Positions 18,343 to 25,058 of a DNA stretch of 60,133 nucleotides are shown piece after piece. The notes beneath the pieces are model-generated. The model did not search any database and had not been told where the DNA came from. It was given only the letters and a program-made list of their open reading frames with translations. This stretch comes from a bacterium. GTDB taxonomy: Bacteria; Campylobacterota; Campylobacteria; Campylobacterales; Sulfurimonadaceae. Where the stretch lies: the NCBI GenBank assembly GCA_018824305.1, contig JAHJGM010000041.1:1-60133 (forward strand). Reading direction: 5' to 3'. A program made the position numbers and the translations under genes. How positions within the stretch are numbered: the first letter of the stretch is position 1; each line of letters begins with the position of its first letter.

Positions 18343-19584
18343 ATGCATAGAATTCTAATTGTTGAAGATAATAAAACATTGGCAAAGTTGATCGCAAAAA
18401 AACTAACTAGCCGCCTTGATTTTGAAATAGATGTAGCTTTTTCGATGCAAGAAGCAAAACTTTTTACTAAAAAATATGAGTATTTTATAGCCCTTCTAGA
18501 CTTGAACCTTCCCGATGCTCCTAATGGAGAGATCGTTGATTATATGCTTTCAAAAAACATCAGATCGATCGTACTGACAGGCAATGTTGACAAAGAACTA
18601 AGAAAAACGATCCTGCAAAAAGAGGTCATCGATTATATTAAAAAAGATGGTGTCGAGAACATCGACTATATCATCGCGACGATCATGCGTCTTTTTAAAA
18701 ACCAAAACCATAAAGTGCTTATCGTCGACGATTCTATGGTCTTTAGAAATCAGATGCAAAAAATGGTCAAGAACCTGTTTTTTAATGTCTACTCCGTTGC
18801 TCACGGCGAAGAAGCGCTCGGTATGCTTCAAACACATCCCGATATTAAGATCGTTTTGACCGATTATAATATGCCTGTCATGGATGGACTCTCCCTCACA
18901 AAAGAGATACGAAAGACCCACTCTAAAAATGAACTCAGCATCATCGCTCTCTCATCAAACCAGGATGATGAGATAACCGCGCTGTTTTTAAAAAACGGAG
19001 CAAACGATTATATCTATAAACCCTTTTCAAAAGAGGAGTTTTCATGCAGGCTCAACAACACCATAGAAGCTTTAGAAAACATAGATATGATCACACACAA
19101 TGCGACCAGAGATTTTCTCACGGGTGTCTATAACCGCAGATATTTCTATCAACATGCGACAGAGTATTTTGATACGGCAAAAGAGAATGCGCAGAGTTTT
19201 GGTATTGCCATCATAGATATCGATGATTTTAAAAAGATAAACGACAAATTCGGACATGAAGCAGCCGACAAGGTCATAGTCCACTTATCTCGGGTCTTAA
19301 CGACAAATGTAGATATAAACGATATCGTCGCAAAATTCGGAAATGAAGAGTTTTGTGTTCTCTTTAAAGACACAAGCACACATGAGATCATGGAAAAACT
19401 GCAATCTATCAGACATAAGGTAGAGAACTCTTATGTCAAAGAGAATGACACCGAGATCTCTTTTACCCTCAGCATTGGCGTGTGTACATCATCCGAAGAC
19501 ACATTACAAGAGATGGTAAACACCGCAGACATGCTTCTTTACAATGCAAAAAACAGCGGCACAAATCAGATACTCGCTAACTGA
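18343..19584 (+). CDS. double-receiver response regulator with degenerate GGDEF domain
   Basis: A 413-residue soluble protein: receiver 1 (1-118, Asp53), receiver 2 (about 123-243, Asp174 in LTDYNMPVMDG, Lys in IYKPFS), then a GGDEF domain (about 250-413). The active-site motif reads GNEEF (333-337) instead of GG(D/E)EF, and no RxxD inhibitory site precedes it. The metal-binding Asp in IIDIDDFKKIND is kept. Layout matches the PleD family, so it may make c-di-GMP weakly or act as a GTP sensor. GGAG precedes the start. Its 3' end overlaps the convergent vWA gene by eight bases. Confidence 0.88.
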   Translation: MHRILIVEDNKTLAKLIAKKLTSRLDFEIDVAFSMQEAKLFTKKYEYFIALLDLNLPDAPNGEIVDYMLSKNIRSIVLTGNVDKELRKTILQKEVIDYIKKDGVENIDYIIATIMRLFKNQNHKVLIVDDSMVFRNQMQKMVKNLFFNVYSVAHGEEALGMLQTHPDIKIVLTDYNMPVMDGLSLTKEIRKTHSKNELSIIALSSNQDDEITALFLKNGANDYIYKPFSKEEFSCRLNNTIEALENIDMITHNATRDFLTGVYNRRYFYQHATEYFDTAKENAQSFGIAIIDIDDFKKINDKFGHEAADKVIVHLSRVLTTNVDINDIVAKFGNEEFCVLFKDTSTHEIMEKLQSIRHKVENSYVKENDTEISFTLSIGVCTSSEDTLQEMVNTADMLLYNAKNSGTNQILAN

Positions 19585-20734
19585 TCTCTATCACCCTTCC
19601 AAAAGGCACTTCTTTGTCTTTTGGTGACACCCACACCACGTCAAAAAGCGGTTCTTTCGCCGGAAAATCCCCGTCAAGATCAGTGAAATACAGCAGCAAA
19701 GAGGTATCGTAAAGATTTTGTTCTATATACTCAAAAACAGGTCTAAAATCGGTTCCGCCGCCGCCTTTTAGAGTACAAAAAAGCTCATCACCCTCATAAA
19801 ATGTATCATGTGACTGCACTGCGGCATCTGCGACTATGATATCTATCTCATAATTTGAGATGCTCAGCATAATGGAGTTGACTTCACTCATAAAAACAGC
19901 CAAAAGCGCCTCATCTACCGAACCGGAACTGTCGATTGCGATAATAAGCTTTAATCTGTTGCTTGTAAGTGAGGGCAAGTACGTCCCAAGATAAAGAAGT
20001 TTCTTTGAAGGGGGAAGGACTCTGTAATCATCTTTGTGAAATCTGTCTATGGCATGGCTGAGTTCTTCTCTCCAATCGACCCTACATGTAGGCCTCAGAT
20101 CAAAAAATCTCTCCAGTCCCAAAGGGAGATTTCCGCGACTCAGTTCATCTTGGATGAGCTTTTCATTCATGTAAGAAAAAGACTCTTCATCAACGACGTT
20201 TTCAACCTCTATCTTAGGTGCATTTTCATCTTTTTTCTCATCGCTGTTTTTTGAGTTATGCTTTGGGTTATGGCGTTTGTCGTTTTCATTAAAACCAGTT
20301 TCGTCACGCTCATCATCACTAAACTCTTCGTTTTTGATCTCTGAGCGAAGTATCTCATAGATCTCTTCGGCATAAAGACCCTCAAAACGCGCATCGTAAT
20401 TTACGCCATGGGGCATCTCAAGTCCGTTTTGAAGCAGCATGGAGTTGATGGCATAGTCGGTGGAGAGCTGCCACAGCCAACTTTGTCTGGAACTCTTGCG
20501 GTTTTGATGAGAAAGCACCGTGTGCATCACACCGTTACTGAGTGCAAATTCAAGCTCGCTGATCTTTAATGAGGCAAGATAATCATCATTATATTCCAAA
20601 CGCATCCCGTCGCTTAAAAACGTAGGAATATTCTCATTTTTTGTAAGTTCCAGACGGCTTGCAAGTGTCCCGAAATAAGGATGATCCACCAAAAGCTTCG
20701 CCTTTGCCCGGGATATCTTCTCTTGCAGGTTCAT
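19577..20734 (-). CDS. DUF2201/vWA metallopeptidase-like protein
   Basis: A 385-residue protein with an N-terminal DUF2201-type domain (about 20-150; putative metallopeptidase, containing FALSNGVMHTVLSHQNRKSS and LSTDYAINSMLL) and a C-terminal von Willebrand A-like domain starting near 262 (IAIDSSGSVD, a MIDAS metal site). A charged Asn/Lys/Glu linker lies between. HTVLSH replaces a standard HExxH, so protease activity is doubtful. Such proteins are nearly always paired with MoxR ATPases, and here the start overlaps the MoxR stop (ATGA). It is the last gene of a six-gene operon and probably the substrate adaptor or effector of the ATPase. Confidence 0.85.
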   Translation of the reverse strand: MNLQEKISRAKAKLLVDHPYFGTLASRLELTKNENIPTFLSDGMRLEYNDDYLASLKISELEFALSNGVMHTVLSHQNRKSSRQSWLWQLSTDYAINSMLLQNGLEMPHGVNYDARFEGLYAEEIYEILRSEIKNEEFSDDERDETGFNENDKRHNPKHNSKNSDEKKDENAPKIEVENVVDEESFSYMNEKLIQDELSRGNLPLGLERFFDLRPTCRVDWREELSHAIDRFHKDDYRVLPPSKKLLYLGTYLPSLTSNRLKLIIAIDSSGSVDEALLAVFMSEVNSIMLSISNYEIDIIVADAAVQSHDTFYEGDELFCTLKGGGGTDFRPVFEYIEQNLYDTSLLLYFTDLDGDFPAKEPLFDVVWVSPKDKEVPFGRVIEIS

Positions 20735-21729
20735 GATAAGAGGTAACTAAACTTTCGTACCCAGGCTTTAAACGCATCCGAGTGTTCCATCCTCACACCG
20801 TAACGCTGCAGTTCTTGGACTATCATAACGGCAAACTCACTTTGAAGTTCCAGGGTATAACGAAGAAGATTATCCACAAATGCTTCATTTCTCATCGTTT
20901 TAGAGACCAGTCCGGCACTCAAAACATACAAGACATCCACATCACTCGGATAGTCGCCCTCGCCCGTTTGAAGGATCGCATCTAAGTCGGGAAGTCTCTG
21001 TGCGACTTTGCAAAAACTCAAAAAATCCACCGCGATGTCATGCCCGACTGCCCCGCCGATACTGCCAAGAAGCAGTTTTTCACTCAGTGTCGATTTCATG
21101 ACTTTATCTACAAACTCCCAGCTTCTGGGCGTTGCAAAACTTTTCTCGTTTTTTGTCGCATCAAATGTAAAAAGATTCTCGTTTTTGTACCCTATGTAAG
21201 CGATGATGCGCTCATCTATGCCGCTTTTATATGCCCACTCTTTGTAATCGTCCACGTCCACGTCCATCTCTAGGTGAACAAAACGGTTGGCAAGGGGTGA
21301 GGGCATCCTATAGACTACGCCTCTGTCGCTCTCGCGATTTCCAGCAGCGACGATCGCCCAGCCTGAGGGGAGTTCGTACTCGCCTACTTTTCTGTCCAAT
21401 ATCAGCTGATATGCCGAAGCCTGAACCGCCGGAGGAGCGGAGTTTAGCTCATCCAAAAAGAGTATTCCGCTGCCATCGCGCGGTAAAAACGAAGGTGGCG
21501 CCCACACCGCAGAGTGCTCATGCTTGTCATAAAAAGGGATTCCCTTCAAGTCGGTCGGGTCCATCAAAGAGAGTCTCAGATCGATAAAGCCCATCTCTTT
21601 TTGCTCTGCGATCTGCCTGATAATAGAGGATTTGCCTATCCCGGGCGCACCCCAGAGAAAGGTAGGAATACGCTGTTCTATCATCGCTTCTATCGAGTTT
21701 TTTATATCGCTTGCTTTCAATCTTTCCAT
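20731..21729 (-). CDS. MoxR-type AAA+ ATPase
   Basis: A 332-residue AAA+ chaperone-like ATPase. Walker A is GAPGIGKSS (about 26-34), Walker B is ILFLDELNSAP (about 89-99), with the sensor-1 Asn in VAAGNRESD and an arginine-rich SPLANRFVHLEM segment (arginine finger region). The MoxR family works with vWA proteins to remodel or activate other proteins. It overlaps the repeat protein by 13 bases and the vWA protein by four, so the three are likely made together as a complex. Confidence 0.9.
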   Translation of the reverse strand: MERLKASDIKNSIEAMIEQRIPTFLWGAPGIGKSSIIRQIAEQKEMGFIDLRLSLMDPTDLKGIPFYDKHEHSAVWAPPSFLPRDGSGILFLDELNSAPPAVQASAYQLILDRKVGEYELPSGWAIVAAGNRESDRGVVYRMPSPLANRFVHLEMDVDVDDYKEWAYKSGIDERIIAYIGYKNENLFTFDATKNEKSFATPRSWEFVDKVMKSTLSEKLLLGSIGGAVGHDIAVDFLSFCKVAQRLPDLDAILQTGEGDYPSDVDVLYVLSAGLVSKTMRNEAFVDNLLRYTLELQSEFAVMIVQELQRYGVRMEHSDAFKAWVRKFSYLLS

Positions 21730-23057
21730 CCGATATTTTCAGTTTTGATATGCTCTGTAAACGCCTTGTTTTCATTGACGAGACGCGTCAATCTTTGGTC
21801 AAGTCTAAACTCATAAAGGATATCTATGGGAGTTGAAGGGTTTTTACAAAGTGCTTTTATCACCTCGATGTCTCCCTCATAAGAAAGCTTTCTTAAAATA
21901 TCGACAGGAGTCTTTTGATTTCCTGCAAGTGAGAGGTAGTTTTTTTCATGCAAATAAGCCTCTCTTAGATCATCCTCTTTGACCATCTCGTTTGAAAAAA
22001 GAGAGAAGTTGATCTCATCGTCGCTCAGAAGCAGTATCTCCTCCGCAAGATTTTCATTGATACTTTCATTTGTCGCAAGAGCGGCTGTCACCTCTTGTTT
22101 GTTTAAAGATAACAACTTCTCCTGCATCTCTCTTGTAAGAGTATTGTTTTTAGCCAGATGTGCAGGAGTCTTATGAAAAAACAGCTCAAAAAAAGTATCG
22201 TCCAGTTTGATGGATTCGGCAATGATATCACTATAGCGATCTTGCAGTTTCTTAGCCAACTCTATATCAAGGTCAGGATTTTGACAAAGTGCACGATTGA
22301 CCTCATCATCGTTAAGTACAAAGAGCATCTCCTGTACATCTTTATCCAGATTTTCTTTTAGTGCAATGATCTTTTTCATCTCGGTAGTGCATTTTTGTAC
22401 CAGCAGCTTCAAGGTAGATGTGGGTGTGCTGTTGTTCTTTGCGATTGCCAAAACGATAGGATATAAACTGGAATCGACAAAACTTTTTTTAATGGGAGCC
22501 AGTGTGCTTATCGCTTCGATAAGAGCTTCGTCATTGCTTTGTTCTACGAGGTGCATAAGCCCGAGTGTCGCATACTGGACATTATGATTTCTTTCGATAT
22601 TTTCATAAAACCTCGATATGAGTGCTGCCGTTACGTCACGATTGTCGTCATTTTCAAAAAAGCCCTCACCCTGCCAATCATAGAGTTTTATGAGTTTCAA
22701 AAAAAGCGTGTCACTGATCTTCGAGTTTTTTATATATGACAGAAGTCTCTCTTTGTCGTGAGAGAGTTTCAAACTCATCAGAAGCAAGTTGTCATCGATA
22801 TTGTCGATCAGGGCTTGTTCCAACGCATCGATATCTATGAACTTCTCTTTTAACCCCTTTTCATAAAGTCTATCCAGCTCATCCTGCTCGTATGGAGTGA
22901 TGAGTCTTCCCTCGACTATGTAAGAGACATCCGAATAATATTCACTGGCGATGTTTACATGTAGGGTATGGAGCTGATATTTTAGTTCATCCTGATTAAA
23001 AGCTCTCGGCTTGCCAAAAAATAGAATCGTCCTGTTTTTTAGCTCATCTGGTTTCAT
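21717..23057 (-). CDS. leucine-rich-variant/ARM-like repeat protein
   Basis: A 446-residue helical protein. The first about 60 residues (RTILFFGKPRAFNQDELKY, then VSYIVEGRLITPYEQDELD) look like a small alpha/beta domain and recall a BRCT-like fold, though this is weak. From about 170 to 430, helical repeats of about 24 residues appear, with the LRV-like pattern NPSTPIDILYEFRLD and NQKTPVDILRKLSYEGDIEVI. Such superhelices bind proteins or nucleic acids. It lies between the exonuclease (14-base overlap) and the MoxR ATPase (13-base overlap), so it may be the targeting subunit. No known function. Confidence 0.7.
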   Translation of the reverse strand: MKPDELKNRTILFFGKPRAFNQDELKYQLHTLHVNIASEYYSDVSYIVEGRLITPYEQDELDRLYEKGLKEKFIDIDALEQALIDNIDDNLLLMSLKLSHDKERLLSYIKNSKISDTLFLKLIKLYDWQGEGFFENDDNRDVTAALISRFYENIERNHNVQYATLGLMHLVEQSNDEALIEAISTLAPIKKSFVDSSLYPIVLAIAKNNSTPTSTLKLLVQKCTTEMKKIIALKENLDKDVQEMLFVLNDDEVNRALCQNPDLDIELAKKLQDRYSDIIAESIKLDDTFFELFFHKTPAHLAKNNTLTREMQEKLLSLNKQEVTAALATNESINENLAEEILLLSDDEINFSLFSNEMVKEDDLREAYLHEKNYLSLAGNQKTPVDILRKLSYEGDIEVIKALCKNPSTPIDILYEFRLDQRLTRLVNENKAFTEHIKTENIGWKD

Positions 23058-23793
23058 GGGAAAGCACTTTTTCTATAGAGTATTTCAGGTCTTCATCCAA
23101 CGTGTCCATCGATTTTAGCATCCATCTCAGATAACCTGCGTCTTCCAATGCTACATCAGAGAGATTTTTACCCTTGTATTTTCCAAACCTGAAAGTTTTT
23201 ACAAAGATCGGTTCCTTTGTTAAAGCCACCATCTTTTCAACAGGGTTCTCATCCCTGAACTTCCCTTGAACCGACTTTCTAAGTTCACTCAAAAACAGTT
23301 TCAATGTCAAAACATCGCCTATGGCATCATGGGCTTTTACCTCGATACCGAGTTTTTTCGCTTCATCTTCCTCTTGTTTATAAAGACCCATCTTATAACG
23401 AAAATATTGCAGCCTGTGCGCTTCTTCATCCTCATAGACATGTTTTGCACATCTGAGGGTATCGATGAGCTTCATGTTTAAAACAAAACCCTCTTTTTCA
23501 AGCATCCCTATGTCAAAAGGCGCATTATGGATGATGATGTAGTTATCCTCCGTATTGAGTTCAAGCAGTCTTTTGTAGGCTTTTGTCTGTGTACATTCGG
23601 GTTTGTCCTCTATCATGTCCGGCGTGATGTGGTGGACTTCCATCGCACCAAATGAGATAGGCACATCAGATGAACAGAAATCGTTTTGAACTTCTATGTC
23701 ACCGTTTCCAAGAACCATATATCCCAGTTGAATGATACGATCACCCTCACCGGCTCCTGTTGTCTCAGTATCTAAAATAATATATTTTGCCAT
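23044..23793 (-). CDS. DEDDh 3'-5' exonuclease, ExoX-like
   Basis: A 249-residue DnaQ-fold exonuclease. Exo I is LDTETTGAG (Asp8, Glu10), Exo II is IIHNAPFDIGML, and Exo III is HDAIGDV with His and Asp, so it is the DEDDh class and complete. The C-terminal part (about 205-249; FGKYKGKNLSDVALEDAGYL) matches the small accessory domain of ExoX-like enzymes. It should remove nucleotides from 3' ends of single-stranded or nicked DNA. Its start overlaps the preceding gene by one base (TGATG). Its operon with a MoxR/vWA pair is unusual. Confidence 0.88.
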   Translation of the reverse strand: MAKYIILDTETTGAGEGDRIIQLGYMVLGNGDIEVQNDFCSSDVPISFGAMEVHHITPDMIEDKPECTQTKAYKRLLELNTEDNYIIIHNAPFDIGMLEKEGFVLNMKLIDTLRCAKHVYEDEEAHRLQYFRYKMGLYKQEEDEAKKLGIEVKAHDAIGDVLTLKLFLSELRKSVQGKFRDENPVEKMVALTKEPIFVKTFRFGKYKGKNLSDVALEDAGYLRWMLKSMDTLDEDLKYSIEKVLSHETR

Positions 23794-24182
23794 CAGTTGA
23801 CCTCTAAAAAAGGATCTGTCATATAATTTTTCATCGCTTCCAGGTACATCTCGTTCAACTCTATCTCCATATATAACTCCCCATCTTTCTCGATCTCGTT
23901 AAATGCACAAAACTCCAATATCTTCTCGGGATATTTTTTTCCCAGAAACTCAAAATCTTGGACTTTTATGGGTTCCATCAACTCTAAAAACATCTCAAGC
24001 ACTCTTTCTCTTGAACGAGATGAATCATCGAGCCCAAATAGAGCATAGAGTCTCTTCAAAGGTATATACATGTAAGGATCGTCGTCGTTTGCGACAAAAG
24101 TACTGTATATAACCTGTGCGAGTTTTAGCGTATCTTTATCCAACGGCTCTTTTATGAGCTGTTGTTTTTCAATCATCTGCAT
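23793..24182 (-). CDS. hypothetical protein, 129 aa
   Basis: Not recognised. The start is set at the ATG at 24182, with GAGG six bases upstream; TTG 24194 and ATG 24176 are alternatives. The protein is acidic and mostly helical, with a middle segment (IPLKRLYALFGLDDSSRSRE) that could be a helix-turn-helix or winged-helix core, followed by beta-type strands. No membrane segment. It overlaps the membrane protein upstream and the exonuclease downstream, so it belongs to the same six-gene unit and could be a DNA-binding partner, but that is a guess. Confidence 0.65.
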   Translation of the reverse strand: MQMIEKQQLIKEPLDKDTLKLAQVIYSTFVANDDDPYMYIPLKRLYALFGLDDSSRSRERVLEMFLELMEPIKVQDFEFLGKKYPEKILEFCAFNEIEKDGELYMEIELNEMYLEAMKNYMTDPFLEVN

Positions 24183-24474
24183 ATAATTCCTCAAACAACC
24201 TGTCTAGATCGAACTTGACTAACGGATCATCTCTAAAAATAAAATGAGGTATGACCTCTAAAAAGAGATATCCCGCAAGGATCATAGGATAAAAAGCGAT
24301 AACCTCTTTGTATAACAGCTTGTACGAATGATGTTTTTTTATCCATTTCAATGCTATTTTTGAACCGCTCATTCCCAGGACGACCTCAAAGGCGACTATA
24401 AAACCCCACACCATATATGTGAGTAGCGCGCCCAAAAACAGATACCAAAATGAAAATTCCAGATTATAAAACAT
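24169..24474 (-). CDS. small membrane protein, first gene of the MoxR/exonuclease operon
   Basis: A 101-residue protein with two or three membrane helices (about 8-34 and 57-77) separated by a positively charged cytoplasmic loop (KIALKWIKKHHSYKLLYKE), and an acidic C-terminal tail (DLDRLFEELYADD). It has no named family. It is the promoter-proximal gene of the operon running down to 19577. Its 42-base upstream gap to the divergent gene at 24517 must carry both promoters. Confidence 0.65.
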   Translation of the reverse strand: MFYNLEFSFWYLFLGALLTYMVWGFIVAFEVVLGMSGSKIALKWIKKHHSYKLLYKEVIAFYPMILAGYLFLEVIPHFIFRDDPLVKFDLDRLFEELYADD

Positions 24475-24501
24475 AGGATTATTATCTCACATTCAAGCTT
24501 A

Positions 24502-24510
24502 TGCTACAAT
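24502..24510 (+). promoter_or_regulatory. extended -10 promoter, probably leaderless start
   Basis: TGC followed by TACAAT (24505-24510) lies so close to the ATG at 24517 that transcription should begin at or within a base of the start codon. The same TGCTACAAT occurs upstream of the gene at 1519. Confidence 0.5.
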
Positions 24511-24516
24511 TTGGTT

Positions 24517-25053
24517 ATGATAACATCACCTCTATTATATCTGTTAATTATTGCTGCAATCGGGACATTTTTCGGCTACTTAAAACAAAAAAGCAGTTTT
24601 AAAGTTTTTTCCTCACATTTAGTTGCAGTTCCCCTGATCTTTTTCTTGACCGCTTTGCTTTCATATCTTGGCGTTTTTGCCCATACGCAGGAGATAAACA
24701 GATTGTATACCGTAGTGACGAACAATCTTTTTCCTGCAATGGTGTTTTTGTTCTTTATCGACATAGATTTGAAAAATCTGCTCAAAGGTTCCGCTCTTGG
24801 CTGTTCATGCAGCATCGGTCCAAAACGCTACTGGCTTATTTTGGGACTCAGTTTCTTTGTGAGTTTCTTGTGTCAGTTCATAAGCTTACATGTAAGCTTC
24901 ATCGACCGGCATTTAGCAGCAGTGAACGTGGCAGCTTTTTTTGGCATGTTCGCTTCATTCACGCCGATTAAAAACATAAACGGCATCAAAGATATCGCTA
25001 CGACGATGCTTTATCTGCTATCTGCACTTTTTGGTTCTATGATGGAAATATAA
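24517..25053 (+). CDS. shortened DUF819-like membrane protein
   Basis: A 178-residue integral membrane protein with about six helices. It resembles the N-terminal half of the DUF819 family (the segment FPAMVFLFFIDIDLKNLLKG is characteristic), whose members are usually about twice as long. The end (SALFGSMMEI) comes without a frame break nearby, so it is either a truncated relic or a stable half-size form. ATG 24517 fits the promoter spacing better than an in-frame TTG at 24511. It contains an 18-base perfect palindrome at 24882-24899 built round TACATGTA. Confidence 0.6.
   Translation: MITSPLLYLLIIAAIGTFFGYLKQKSSFKVFSSHLVAVPLIFFLTALLSYLGVFAHTQEINRLYTVVTNNLFPAMVFLFFIDIDLKNLLKGSALGCSCSIGPKRYWLILGLSFFVSFLCQFISLHVSFIDRHLAAVNVAAFFGMFASFTPIKNINGIKDIATTMLYLLSALFGSMMEI
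24882..24899. repeat. best example of the TTACATGTAAG palindrome
   Basis: AAGCTTACATGTAAGCTT is a perfect 18-base palindrome within the DUF819-like gene. Its TACATGTA core was counted at 22 places in the window, for example 4187, 4790, 14064, 14776, 16266, 20083, 22956, 24067, 27609, 30319, 30346, 31123, 31332, 34081, 34658, 35575, 35696, 46807, 47925, 49858 and 52825 (start of each octamer). Confidence 0.7.
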
Positions 25054-25058
25054 TGGGT

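Noticed and set aside
21231-21587. A 118-codon frame antisense to the MoxR gene
   Set aside because: Composition mirrors the ATPase coding strand; no start signal or family match, and it lies wholly inside the MoxR gene.
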